A DNA stretch of 64,000 nucleotides from Lewinellaceae bacterium (GTDB lineage Bacteria; Bacteroidota; Bacteroidia; Chitinophagales; Saprospiraceae). Below are positions 33,444-42,554 of the stretch, one piece after another (position 1 is the first letter of the stretch; each line of letters begins with the position of its first letter). The position numbers were made by a program, and so were the translations under genes. The stretch spans positions 1,426,001 through 1,490,000 of the forward strand of contig JACJYN010000003.1 in assembly GCA_020636095.1 (NCBI GenBank), in the 5' to 3' direction. The notes beneath the pieces are model-generated. The model ran no database searches. It was not told the origin of the DNA and was given only the letters and a program-made list of their open reading frames with translations.

Positions 33444-34115
33444 ATGGACTTCTACCCTGACCAACTATTTCACATTTACAACCAGGGCAACAACCGACAA
33501 ACACTTTTCTGTTCAGACGAGAATTACCGATATTTTCTGTGGAAAATGAGAGCTTATTTGTTGCCATTCGGAGATATAGTATCCTGGTGCCTGATGCCAA
33601 ATCATTTCCACTGGCAGTTCTATGTTAGAAAAGTGAAGATAGAAAGGAGGGTGTTGCGAGAACATGTAGACAAAATCGAATTTCTGCGCCGACTTAATAA
33701 ATACGGCGCTAACGCCAGACAGGTTAACCATTCCAAATATAGAATCGCTTCAGAGGATGGCCTTGTTGTCCTTAGTGAAGCCATTGGTACATTGGAAAAG
33801 GCCTATACTCGTGCCATAAACAAAGAAAAGGGCTGGTCGGGCAGTCTGTTCCGAAAAAGGTGCAAGTCTAAAGACGGTTGGATCGATGAGTTTATTACAT
33901 TGAATAAAACAAGTGGAAAACCCGATTATCGTTTCTTACCCGGAACAGGCTATGCTTACCAATGCTTTTGCTATATCCACGATAATGCAAAGATGGCAGG
34001 CTTGGTTAAACGTAACACCGACTGGAGTTATTCTTCGGCGAGGGATTATGCGGGGTTGCGAAAAGGAACTTTGTGTAATTTGGAGTTGGGCAGGGATCTG
34101 ATAGATTTTTTATGA
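33444..34115 (+). CDS. REP-associated tyrosine transposase (RAYT, Y1/HUH family)
   Basis: A 223-residue single-strand DNA transposase-like protein. It begins FYPDQLFHIYNQGNNRQTLF, carries the HUH motif in CLMPNHFHWQFYV (His-Phe-His at about residues 51-53) and the basic SGSLFRKRCKSKDG region. The catalytic tyrosine is probably in YQCFCYIHDNAKMAGLV, where the Y...HDN.K pattern matches Y1 transposases of the REP type. It is single copy, lies between two arrays of REP-like hairpins (33066-33363 and 34148-34278) and has no IS200-type ends of its own, which fits a domesticated REP-processing enzyme. Confidence 0.9.
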   Translation: MDFYPDQLFHIYNQGNNRQTLFCSDENYRYFLWKMRAYLLPFGDIVSWCLMPNHFHWQFYVRKVKIERRVLREHVDKIEFLRRLNKYGANARQVNHSKYRIASEDGLVVLSEAIGTLEKAYTRAINKEKGWSGSLFRKRCKSKDGWIDEFITLNKTSGKPDYRFLPGTGYAYQCFCYIHDNAKMAGLVKRNTDWSYSSARDYAGLRKGTLCNLELGRDLIDFL

Positions 34116-34147
34116 TTATGGTTGATGTGTAAGCAATGGAGGACATC

Positions 34148-34278
34148 CTGACAACTTCGGGTTGTCTTCTGACTTTTGTTCTTCGGGGGATCAAGTGAGG
34201 CGACAACGGGAAGTTGTCACCTCACGGGGTGGCGTCAGGCGACAACTTCGAGTTGTCTTCTGACTTTTGTTCTTCCGG
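34148..34278. repeat. REP array downstream of the REP transposase
   Basis: Type 1, type 2, type 1 hairpins as in the upstream array: GACAACTTCGGGTTGTC, GTGAGGCGACAAC...GTTGTCACCTCAC and GTCAGGCGACAACTTCGAG. The final copy runs into unrelated sequence before the OmpA gene end. Confidence 0.8.
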
Positions 34279-34338
34279 GGATCAACTGACTGAGGCTGTT
34301 TGGGATGAGCAGAATCGCATCGTCACTCCAGCCTCCTC

Positions 34339-35220
34339 TCACTCCAACCTTCTCCGCAAATCCCGGATCAGGCTTTCCTCGGAGGGGAAAACGCGGATCT
34401 CCAGGCGTTGGTTTTGGGCCCGCCCTTCGGGGGTGGCGTTGGAAGCGCGGGGTTCAAATTCCCCTTTGGCGCACAGCATGACCCGGCTGGTGCTCAGTTC
34501 GTGTTTTTTGGTCATCAGTTGAACGACGGTGGCGGCTTGCAGGGCGCTGTACTCCCATTTGTCGTCCATGCTGGTTCTGCGCAGGGGGCTGTTGTCGGTA
34601 TGCCCGATGACCAGTATGTCGAGGGCGGGGTAATTACTCAGCACCTGGCTGATATACTCGATGGCCTGTTGGCCGGCAGAGTGGGTCTTATTCGTACTTC
34701 CGGGGTAGAACAGGAAATCCAGCTGCAGGGCTACCGACAACTGCCCGTTGGCGACGTCCACCGTATAAACCGTGGAGTCCAGTTGCCGGAGCGTGTCTCG
34801 TATGGATTGTTCCAGTTGCCGCATGGCGCCATCGCGTTGATTGAGCGTAGCGAGCAGGGCGTCGATCCTGGCCTGTTTGGCGGCAATGAGGGCGTCCTTT
34901 TGCTGCAGGCGGCCGTCGAGGGATTCGACGCGGGAGGCGGACTCGTTTTGCAGGCGTTCGATCTCATCATCGAGCTCGATGATGCGGTTGAGCAGCTTGT
35001 CCTGGCTGGCGAGCAGGGCGTTGTTCTCGCCCTTGCGTTCGGCCACGTTCAGGTCCAGCCGGTAGATTTGGTTGCCGGCTGTATCGAGCCGGGTGTGCAG
35101 GCTGTCAATCTGATGATCGTAAGCGGCTAATATTGCCAGGTGCTTCTTTTTCGCCACACAGGAGGATAGCAGGAAGGGGGAAAGAAAGAAGAGTAGGTAA
35201 AAATGTAAGTGTTTCTGCAT
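34339..35220 (-). CDS. OmpA-family lipoprotein with coiled coil
   Basis: A 293-residue outer-membrane lipoprotein starting MQKHLHFYLLFFLSPFLLSS, with lipobox SSC followed by VAKKK. A long coiled coil (about 30-145; IIELDDEIERLQNESASRVE and further heptads) leads to a C-terminal OmpA/MotB peptidoglycan-binding domain: LDILVIGHTDNSPLRRTSMD, WEYSALQAATVVQLMTKKHE, RVMLCAKGEFEPRASNATPE and NQRLEIRVFP. It likely tethers the outer membrane to peptidoglycan. The start is at 35220, 13 bases from the inverted-repeat element at 35234-35445, which therefore occupies its promoter region. Confidence 0.9.
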   Translation of the reverse strand: MQKHLHFYLLFFLSPFLLSSCVAKKKHLAILAAYDHQIDSLHTRLDTAGNQIYRLDLNVAERKGENNALLASQDKLLNRIIELDDEIERLQNESASRVESLDGRLQQKDALIAAKQARIDALLATLNQRDGAMRQLEQSIRDTLRQLDSTVYTVDVANGQLSVALQLDFLFYPGSTNKTHSAGQQAIEYISQVLSNYPALDILVIGHTDNSPLRRTSMDDKWEYSALQAATVVQLMTKKHELSTSRVMLCAKGEFEPRASNATPEGRAQNQRLEIRVFPSEESLIRDLRRRLE

Positions 35221-35233
35221 AGTGTGTTGTTTT

Positions 35234-35445
35234 AGAGTGTGTTCAAAATTCAATCAATGGCCTACCCCCAAGGGGCCCTTCGGGGCGAACGGCAAATTTT
35301 GTTTCATCCGGCGTTAAATTTTTCGCTCCCGCTATTCTTGTAGCGGGACCCGCATCTCCCGCTCAAAAAGAGCGGGACAAAATTTGCCTTGTCTGAAACA
35401 AAATTTTCTCGTTCTCGACTCATCATTGAAATTTGAACACACTCT
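35234..35445. repeat. Inverted-repeat miniature element C
   Basis: The left end AGAGTGTGTTCAAAATTCAA is the near-perfect complement of the right end (CATTGAAATTTGAACACACTCT region). It contains nested repeats (GGCAAATTTTGT/ACAAAATTTGCC; TCCCGCT/AGCGGGA). An inner part of its left end (GGCCATTGATTGAATTTTG, reversed) recurs at 10345-10363. No target duplication is evident. Confidence 0.65.
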
Positions 35446-35556
35446 TAGCTGTTCAATTGGAGACAGGGAGGGGAACATCCCCTACGGAATGGTTCAATTT
35501 TGGGAGTGTTCAAAGTTCTGTGTTCGAAGTTCATTCTGACCCCGGTTTGCAAACAC

Positions 35557-35654
35557 CGAACACCGAATTCCGAACACCGAACACCGAACACCGAACTCCG
35601 AACACCGAACTCCGAACACCGAACACCGAACTCCGAACTCCGAACACCGAACAC
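35557..35654. repeat. Heptamer array CGAAnnC x14
   Basis: Fourteen exact heptamers in register: CGAACAC (nine copies), CGAACTC (four) and CGAATTC (one). It lies downstream of the coiled-coil gene end (35679). The sequence to the left (GTTCAAAGTTCTGTGTTCGA) recurs near 10415. Confidence 0.75.
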
Positions 35655-35678
35655 CCCCCCTCTCTCCCTCTCTCCCCT

Positions 35679-36590
35679 CTACCGCACGCGCAGGCTGGAA
35701 GCACCCAGCAGGCCGATCTCGGTATAGATCGCTACCCGGTAGTAGCCGGCAGCGAGTTTGTCTTCGAGGTCATAGACCATAGACAAACGCTGGTTCTCGG
35801 TAATATCCACATCTTTAGCCTTAACGGCGATGATGTCCATTTTCTGGTTGTTGGACACTGTCTGTGCCTTGATCGGGTTGGCGGCTGCCACCGGGGTGCC
35901 TTTATCATCGGTAATGACCAGGTACAGGGTACTCACGCCCTGGTATTCCGCCGGCACATTGGTCAGGTCGAAACTGGTGCGGATGGTGCGCACCCGGCGG
36001 GCCTTGGTCGTGACCTTTTCGTTCTTTTGCTCCAGGTCTACCTGGAAGGCCGTGGCCTTGAAGTTGGCCAGCGTCAGCCGGGACACCTCTTCCTGAATGG
36101 ATTTGTTGAGGTTGGACAGCGTCTGGTTTTCGTCGCGAGCTGCGCCGAGGTCCGCTTCCAGCATACCGGTGACGGCCCGCAGGGAGTCGTTCTCCGCCTG
36201 AACAGCGTAGATGTTGGACTCGAGTTCGCCCTTCAGCGCCAGCAACTGCTGGATTTCGGCTCTCAGGTTGTTGATCTCCGAAGAGCTTTGCGCTTTGGCG
36301 TTGCGCAGGGCCACTTCCTTCTTGGCAAGGGCTTCCTGAGCGGAGGCCAGGGTGCCTTGTAGCTGTCCATTCTGCTCTGCCAGCAGGGAAAATTCCTGCT
36401 GCAAGCTGTCGACCTCTTGTAGCAGGTCGCTGCGCAGTTCTTCCAGATCCTCAACGGTTCCGGTCAGTTCTGTGTTTTCGGATTCCAGGGCTTTGCGGGC
36501 ACTGTTTTGCTTGAAGCCCCAAACAGCGGCTATGATCAGGAGAATCCCTAAAATAGCAGCTAAAATGATTAAACCTTGTCTTGCTTTCAT
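35679..36590 (-). CDS. Membrane-anchored coiled-coil protein
   Basis: A 303-residue protein from MKARQGLIILAAILGILLII, a single N-terminal membrane helix with a cytoplasmic basic tip. A long coiled coil follows (about 30-190), with many Leu/Gln/Glu heptads (ENTELTGTVEDLEELRSDLL; LQEVDSLQQEFSLLAEQNGQ). A C-terminal beta domain (about 200-300) contains RTIRTSFDLTNVPAEYQGVS and TLYLVITDDKGTPVAA. The layout recalls periplasmic or gliding-related structural proteins of Bacteroidota, but I do not recognise the family. It is monocistronic. Confidence 0.75.
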   Translation of the reverse strand: MKARQGLIILAAILGILLIIAAVWGFKQNSARKALESENTELTGTVEDLEELRSDLLQEVDSLQQEFSLLAEQNGQLQGTLASAQEALAKKEVALRNAKAQSSSEINNLRAEIQQLLALKGELESNIYAVQAENDSLRAVTGMLEADLGAARDENQTLSNLNKSIQEEVSRLTLANFKATAFQVDLEQKNEKVTTKARRVRTIRTSFDLTNVPAEYQGVSTLYLVITDDKGTPVAAANPIKAQTVSNNQKMDIIAVKAKDVDITENQRLSMVYDLEDKLAAGYYRVAIYTEIGLLGASSLRVR

Positions 36591-36829
36591 GTTAGTAAGA
36601 ATTTTTAGTTGGTCCTTTAACTTAAGGAATGGGTTCAAAAAAATTGAATCCTCCTTCTTAAGCCATACATAGACGATGGCTTTCGAAAAGGTAACGCTCC
36701 CGACACTTGTTTTTGTTATGCAAAAGCCTGGAAATATTAAAATAAGTTAAGATTTATGGCTTTTGTAGCCACACCGGCCCACCAATGTCACATAAGTAGG
36801 TAAGCATATTTATTTTATAACTCGCACGC

Positions 36830-36941
36830 CAATAGGACACGAGCGTAGCGACTGATGGAATGAAATGGAATAAATTGGCGCCCGAGACAGCGTTGTCGGG
36901 GTGCAATTTATTTCATCAGTCGCTTCGCTCGTGTTCTATTG
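36830..36941. repeat. Inverted-repeat element D
   Basis: The left end CAATAGGACACGAGCGTAGC pairs with the right end (reverse complement CAATAGAACACGAGCGAAGC), with similarity running through GACTGATG. The core GACACGAGCGAAGCGACTGA also occurs in the hairpin at 27086-27178. The 36591-36829 stretch before it holds no gene or clear signal. Confidence 0.65.
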
Positions 36942-37024
36942 CGCTCCGACTTGAGCTCCGGTTAAACACAATCTAAATATGCTAGACTACTTACTTAATA
37001 CTATTTTGTCAGTTTAAATTATTT

Positions 37025-37176
37025 GTTACTATTCAGCATGGGGTCTGAAATACGCCTGACGCAAAATTTTGTAGACTTTTTCCCGCTGGAACCCCTTCTC
37101 ATTCCCCTTGGAAGGGGAAGGGCGGCTTACAAAATTTTGCTTGAGGGGTCAAATCACCACGATGCTGAATAGTTAC
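37025..37176. mobile_element. Miniature element M2 with 8-bp target duplication
   Basis: 152 bp, ends GTTACTATTCAGCAT and ATGCTGAATAGTTAC, flanked by AATTATTT (37017-37024 and 37177-37184). Inverted relative to M1 and M3. Same inner palindromes as M1. Confidence 0.88.
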
Positions 37177-37346
37177 AATTATTTTTCAATATGAACCCCA
37201 TTGTCCGGCTGGGTTGCCAAAGCGGATGGCCCCCAAACATACCCCTCTGGAGAGCCTGCTCCGATGCATATCGGAGGGTTGGCCGTAGGGAGGGGGAGGA
37301 AAATCGGAGACATTGCATCTCATTTTTTTTAAAGTAACAAAGTAGT

Positions 37347-37501
37347 GCGCCGGGAACGAAATTCTTAACCAATTCTTTGGGCTCTTTTTCGCCCATGCTG
37401 CGTTGCTCCTTCCTTCCGTAGCTTAGGCTATGGTCGGTCGTCGCGCCTTGCCTGGCCAAAAACAGCCTCAAATTATTGACCAACAACTTCGTTCCCGGCG
37501 C
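37347..37501. mobile_element. Miniature element B with 6-bp target duplication
   Basis: 155 bp with exact 14-bp terminal repeats GCGCCGGGAACGAA/TTCGTTCCCGGCGC, flanked by AGTAGT (37341-37346 and 37502-37507). The centre (GTAGCTTAGGCTATG, then GGGCGAAAAAG on the other strand) resembles that of element A. 37508-37725 holds no gene. Confidence 0.7.
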
Positions 37502-37725
37502 AGTAGTATTTAAGTATATGGACAGAATTACTGGCTGACTGAATGGTTTCAATATGTAAATGACCCTGACTTTCACATTTAAACATATTTTATTCCTATT
37601 CATTCCTTCAGCCCCTCTTTCCTTCATTCCTTCGGGAGGATTTCCGGCCTCCGTCCGGCAGAGACGGACTGCTGCCGGCAGAGACGGATCGCCCTCACTG
37701 ACACCCCTACACACCACCCCCCCCC

Positions 37726-40515
37726 TCAATCCACCACCACCTTACTACTGGCGCTGGCGCCGGCATGAGCGACCGACAGCTGGTAAACGCCTGCCGGTAG
37801 CTGGGTAACCGGCAGTTGCCAAAAGGCCGTGCCGGCGGGCAGGGAGGTTGGCGCCGAATAAACGCACTGGCCCAGGGAGTTAAACAATTGGACAGACACC
37901 TCGGCGGGCTGGCTGTTTGTAAACCGGAGGTTCAACTGCCCGGAAGCGGGGTTGGGGAAGGACTCAAACTGAAGGCCCGAACTGCCAGGCAGGGTTGTCA
38001 CGCCAGTGGTTGGTTCCACGGTGATCTGCACCGGGGAAGACAGCGCGCTGGCGCCGTCATTGTCTACGGCTCGTGCCTGGAGGCTGTAAGTCCCGTAGGC
38101 GGTAAGCGGATAGTTGAGGCCGAAAGGAGGGAAAGGCGCCGTATCTATTGAGTCGGAATTGATGAAAAAATCGACTCTTTGTACGATACCGTCGGTATCG
38201 GCGGCCGCTACGCGGAGTTCGAGCTCGGGCAGGCTGCCGGTGAAGAGGCTTCCCTCCCCGGGGGAGGTGATGGCGATGGTGGGGGGCTGGTTGGCCAGCT
38301 CCGAAGCGCTGATATCGATGTTGTCGATGTACAGCCGGTTGCCGTTTCCTCCGACGTTCTCAAACTCAATGACAATGCTTTCTCCCGTGAATGAGTCCAA
38401 AGGGAGGATGATTTGCCGCCAGAGGTTGCAGTCGGAAGGTATAAAAACTTCGGTGGTAGCCGGAGCGGTGGCCAGCTCGGCGCCGAAGGCCTGATAAAGA
38501 GGAATAGTATCTCCGTCGCAGGTAATGGCGCGCACTTTGAGGCCGTCAAAAAACGTCTCATTGTAGGGCGCGTAAGCCAGGGCAAAATGCAGTTTCGGGT
38601 TGGTGAGGCCGGCCAGGCTGAACTGGGCGCGGAAGAAATCACTGGTGTAACGGGTATCGGCCGTGTAGTTGTCCATCACCAGGGCGCTTCGATAACACAG
38701 GCCGTCCTCGCTGGTGGCCCAGGCGGCGGCATCCGCATCCGGATTGTCTACCGTCCAGTTATTGGCACTCAGCGGCTCATTGAATGCTTCGAAATAGGGG
38801 GTAATGCCCCGGGTTACCACAATCGCCTCTTCGATGGTTAGTGTATCGAAGGAAAGGCCGTTGCCAACGATAAGGGTGGCGCCGTAGCTGCCCTCCTGCG
38901 GATAGGAGACCGATGGATTTTGTTCGGTTGAAGTGGCGGGCTGCCCCCCCGGGAAAGCCCACTGCCAGCTGTTGATATTACCGGAGGACTGATCGAGGAA
39001 CTGCACCAGGTTGCCCGGGCAGGCCTCCGGGAAGGAAACAGTAAAGGCCGGCGCCAGTGCGTCGACCCGGAATGGGAAGTAGCCCTCGGGCGCCACCAGC
39101 GGGCGCACCTGCTCCTTGCCGGAATGGGCGGTGGCGTGGATGTAGTACTGCACTTCGGCATCGGCGGCCTGGGCCGGAATGGCCGCCAACCAGATAGCGG
39201 CGGCTGAATCTTCCAGCGTCATCGGAACAGCCGTATAATCCAGTTCGGGCACGATGCGATAGTGCAGGGTAGCATGGGCGATGCCGCTGCGGTGTTTGAT
39301 GATGGCCCGGGCCAGGTAATCGTTTTCCGTGTCGTCGGTATCCCGCAGCCGGGAGTGGGCAATCCAGAGCGGATCGTTGACCCCGATGAGTTTGGTGATG
39401 CAGTGCAAGGCGCCAAAAGCAGGTATGATGTCATTGCAATCGATACCCACTACATTATAGCCTGGAAGCGCTTCCCGGTAGATGCGCAGGGCGGTGGTGT
39501 CATAGCGCTCCTCGTAAGTGGGCACCAGGAGGGTCTTGTTGACGAAAATGGAGTTGGTATAAGTCCGGTAGTCGCCGTTGTTGTCCGGATAGCGGCCCGC
39601 CGCGTCGGGCGGCATGGGCATGCGGATGGCCTGGTAGGTGTTGCCAAAAGCCGTCGGTACTTCATTGATCAGGTATTCTACATTTTCTTCGATCTGAGGG
39701 CCGTCGGCCACCCCTTCCGGGTAGGCTCCGATGATGACCGTCTCCTCATCGATAAACCGCATGTGCATGTCGATGTGGTGGATAAGGTCGTAGGGCAGAG
39801 TGGGAAACTTGATATACCGGTTGGCGCCCAGAAAAGCCTGGGCGATGGCGTCGATATCGGCCTCTGTTTTCCCGGGGTTTTCCTCCAGGACGAGCTCGGA
39901 GGAGAAGTTGGTGCCCATGCCATCGCGCAGGTTGTTGCCGCCTGTGTGTATCCAGTCGTAGGGGGCAACGGTCGCTTCGTAGATGGGCAGGTTTAAGTGC
40001 CCGGCGAGCACCGTCGGAATCTGGTCGTCCTGGGTGCGCCAGGGCCGGTTGTAAATCCAGTCGACGATCATCAGGCTGTCGACGTCGTTGTGGTAGACCG
40101 CCCAGGGGCCGTAGTCGCGAATCCAGACCGAATTGTAGGGGGCGTTGACCACCTCTACATTCTCCAGGGGGATGCCGGCATTCTGCAACTGCTGGGTGAC
40201 GGAATTGGGGTTGGTGGTGATGACGATGACGGTGCACTCCGGTGCACTGTGCCGGACGATCTCGGTCAGGATACCGGCGTATTGCTGGGTCCAGCTGATG
40301 GCGATGGCCTGAATTTCTTCCCATTCGGCCATGGTGCGCACCGGGGCGGGCGGCGGTTCGGCTATGAGCCCGGGATCGCGCGACTGTAGCGAGTCGATGA
40401 AAGCCTCCATTTCGCGGGCTTCGGCCCGGGTGGGGTAGTGGGGGATGGCATCCTGCTGGGCGAGGGCCGTCCAGGAGTAAAAACAAACGAGGAGGGTCAG
40501 TACGTATTTTGTCAT
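37726..40515 (-). CDS. T9SS-secreted peptidylarginine deiminase-like protein with PKD-type module
   Basis: A 929-residue exported protein (signal peptide MTKYVLTLLVCFYSWTALAQ). Residues about 60-400 form a peptidylarginine/agmatine deiminase (guanidino-group-modifying) domain with all catalytic residues: Asp134 in WIRDYGPW, His247 and Asp249 in HHIDMHMRF, Cys372 in FGALHCITK. The order and spacing match the secreted P. gingivalis PPAD (Asp130, His236, Asp238, Cys351). A PKD-like module follows (FLDQSSGNINSWQWAFPGG), then a MAM/jelly-roll-like segment, a bacterial Ig-like domain, and a T9SS sorting domain (ESFPNPASGQLNLRFTN ... LPAGVYQLSVAHA). It probably converts arginines in extracellular peptides to citrulline, releasing ammonia. 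Confidence 0.92.
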   Translation of the reverse strand: MTKYVLTLLVCFYSWTALAQQDAIPHYPTRAEAREMEAFIDSLQSRDPGLIAEPPPAPVRTMAEWEEIQAIAISWTQQYAGILTEIVRHSAPECTVIVITTNPNSVTQQLQNAGIPLENVEVVNAPYNSVWIRDYGPWAVYHNDVDSLMIVDWIYNRPWRTQDDQIPTVLAGHLNLPIYEATVAPYDWIHTGGNNLRDGMGTNFSSELVLEENPGKTEADIDAIAQAFLGANRYIKFPTLPYDLIHHIDMHMRFIDEETVIIGAYPEGVADGPQIEENVEYLINEVPTAFGNTYQAIRMPMPPDAAGRYPDNNGDYRTYTNSIFVNKTLLVPTYEERYDTTALRIYREALPGYNVVGIDCNDIIPAFGALHCITKLIGVNDPLWIAHSRLRDTDDTENDYLARAIIKHRSGIAHATLHYRIVPELDYTAVPMTLEDSAAAIWLAAIPAQAADAEVQYYIHATAHSGKEQVRPLVAPEGYFPFRVDALAPAFTVSFPEACPGNLVQFLDQSSGNINSWQWAFPGGQPATSTEQNPSVSYPQEGSYGATLIVGNGLSFDTLTIEEAIVVTRGITPYFEAFNEPLSANNWTVDNPDADAAAWATSEDGLCYRSALVMDNYTADTRYTSDFFRAQFSLAGLTNPKLHFALAYAPYNETFFDGLKVRAITCDGDTIPLYQAFGAELATAPATTEVFIPSDCNLWRQIILPLDSFTGESIVIEFENVGGNGNRLYIDNIDISASELANQPPTIAITSPGEGSLFTGSLPELELRVAAADTDGIVQRVDFFINSDSIDTAPFPPFGLNYPLTAYGTYSLQARAVDNDGASALSSPVQITVEPTTGVTTLPGSSGLQFESFPNPASGQLNLRFTNSQPAEVSVQLFNSLGQCVYSAPTSLPAGTAFWQLPVTQLPAGVYQLSVAHAGASASSKVVVD

Positions 40516-40646
40516 TGCCTGGCGTTTAGGATTGCTTTTCAGAATAGGCGCCTAAAGATAGGGGGATATGGGGATTTGTCGTGGGCCAAGGAAGGATAAT
40601 TATGCAACGTGGCGCGCTGTAATGTAAATGTCTAATATCCTCCCCC

Positions 40647-42398
40647 TCATCTCTCCACCACCAATACTCGTCCCATCCGGCCTTCCGAATGGGCAACCGA
40701 CAAATGATACGCTCCTGCGGCCAGATGCCCCACCGGAATTACAAACTCACGCGCTCCTGCCGGCAGTTCTCCGGCGGCCGACCATACCACCTGCCCCTGT
40801 TGGTTGGCCAGTTCGATCAAAACCTGCTGCGCCTGGGGGCTGGTAAAGCGCAAGCACGCCTGCTCACCGGCAGGGTTCGGATAAACGGAAACCTGCAACC
40901 CTGCCACCGGGCCGGCGGGGCCTTTCGAACCGGCGGGGCCCAGCACCCGAAACCGGAAATACCCCTCCGGCGCCACCATCGGGCGCACCTGCTGCTTGCC
41001 GGAATGAGCCGTGGCGTGGATGTAATACTGCACTTCGGTATGCGCCGGCTGGGCGGGAATGGCGGCCGCCCACCGAGCGGCCTGCTCGTCTTCCAGAGCC
41101 ATGGGGACGGGCGTGTAAATCCCCTCCGGATCAGTGCGGTAATAAAGCGTGGCGTTGGCAATACCGCTGCGATGTTGAATGATGGCCTCCACCCGATAGG
41201 GGGTTTGGCTATTTTCCGTATCCCGCAGGCGGGGGTGGACGATCCTCAGCGGATCGGTAACGCCCACCAGTTTGGTGACGCAATGAATGGCGCCAAAGTT
41301 ATCGACGATCTGGTCACAATCGATACCCACAATAGTATAGCCGGGCAATTGCTCCTGATAAATACGCAGCGCAGTGGTGTCGTACCGCTCTTCGTAGATA
41401 GGCAACAAATAAGTTTTATTGACAAAGATACCATTAGTGTAGGTGCGGTAAAAGCCGCCTTCATCCGGATACCGCCCCAGTACATCGGGCGGCATGGGGA
41501 TGCGGATGATCCGGTAAGGGTTGCCGAAGGCAGTTGTCAGCTGATGCAGAAAGGCCACATTTCCTTCGATTTGCGGCCCATCGGCCACGCCCTCCGGATA
41601 TTGCCCAACGAGTAGGGTTTCTTCATCCAGGAACCGCATGTGCATATCGAGGTGGTGGATCGAATCATAGGGCAGGACGGGCATGGTAAAGTAACGGCCG
41701 GGCGTTATGCCCAGGTACGCCTGAGCGATGGCTGCAATCTCCTCCATCGTCTTACCCGGATTGGTTTGCAACACCAGTTCGGAAGAAAACAGCGAACCCA
41801 TGCCGTCCTGCAGGTTATTGCCCCCCGCGTGTATCCAGTCGTAGGGAGCCTCCGTGGCTTCGTAAAGAGGTAAGCCCAGGAGGGCGGCTACCTTGCCGGA
41901 AAGTTGGTCGTCGAATAGCCGGCTCAGGTCGTCATAGATCCAGTCGACGATCATCAGGCTGTCCACGTCATTGTGATAAACGGACCAGGGGCCGTAGTCC
42001 CGAATCCAGACAGAGTCCCAGTTGGCGTTGATGAACGTTACCTGGCTAAGCGGAATTTCTTCAAATTGCAGATAGGCCTCCACTTGTTCCGGTGCATGGG
42101 TGATGATGATGACCCTGCATTCGCTCTGGCTGTAGCGGACGATCTCCTTCAGGATATTGGAATAGTCGAAATCCCAGGTGATCACGATGGCCTGTACTTC
42201 TTCCCATTCGGCCATGGTGCGGACGGGGGCTGGTGGTGGAATGGGGACGCCGGAAAAACGGGCGGCTGGCCCCTCTTCGCCGGCAAACCTGTCCTGGGCT
42301 TCGGTTCCTTGCGGCAGGCTGCTTGCCGGGAGTTGTGATTGCGCTTTAGCTGCTAATAAAGCGCACAAAAAAAAGAGCGTGTGTAAAAAACATTTCAT
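40647..42398 (-). CDS. T9SS-secreted peptidylarginine deiminase-like protein (paralogue)
   Basis: A 583-residue paralogue of the downstream gene, with signal peptide MKCFLHTLFFLCALLAAKAQ (start 42398). The deiminase domain has Asp134 in WIRDYGPW, His249 and Asp251 in HHLDMHMRF, and Cys373 in FGAIHCVTK. It lacks the PKD and Ig modules and goes almost directly to a T9SS sorting domain (VSVYPNPAGEQACLRF ... LAAGAYHLSVAHSEG). The two genes are tandem, 131 bases apart, same strand, and probably arose by duplication. Reading further upstream enters the octamer array and gives a false N-terminus. The agmatine deiminase family is the main alternative, but that enzyme is cytosolic. Confidence 0.92.
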   Translation of the reverse strand: MKCFLHTLFFLCALLAAKAQSQLPASSLPQGTEAQDRFAGEEGPAARFSGVPIPPPAPVRTMAEWEEVQAIVITWDFDYSNILKEIVRYSQSECRVIIITHAPEQVEAYLQFEEIPLSQVTFINANWDSVWIRDYGPWSVYHNDVDSLMIVDWIYDDLSRLFDDQLSGKVAALLGLPLYEATEAPYDWIHAGGNNLQDGMGSLFSSELVLQTNPGKTMEEIAAIAQAYLGITPGRYFTMPVLPYDSIHHLDMHMRFLDEETLLVGQYPEGVADGPQIEGNVAFLHQLTTAFGNPYRIIRIPMPPDVLGRYPDEGGFYRTYTNGIFVNKTYLLPIYEERYDTTALRIYQEQLPGYTIVGIDCDQIVDNFGAIHCVTKLVGVTDPLRIVHPRLRDTENSQTPYRVEAIIQHRSGIANATLYYRTDPEGIYTPVPMALEDEQAARWAAAIPAQPAHTEVQYYIHATAHSGKQQVRPMVAPEGYFRFRVLGPAGSKGPAGPVAGLQVSVYPNPAGEQACLRFTSPQAQQVLIELANQQGQVVWSAAGELPAGAREFVIPVGHLAAGAYHLSVAHSEGRMGRVLVVER

Positions 42399-42554
42399 AG
42401 CCTTAATTTTGCAGGTAACAGATCGGCATTCAAAATAATAAATTCGTGGCTGGATGGTTGAAAAACTGTATCCTACTGTTATGGATGTGCCAGATTTTGG
42501 TATAAAAGTATAAATGAATGCTGATGCCGGCGCCGACAAAGCACTCCCCCGACA

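Noticed and set aside
37154..37729. A 191-residue minus-strand frame in the 36.6-37.7 kb gap
   Set aside because: It runs through two miniature elements and has no family features.
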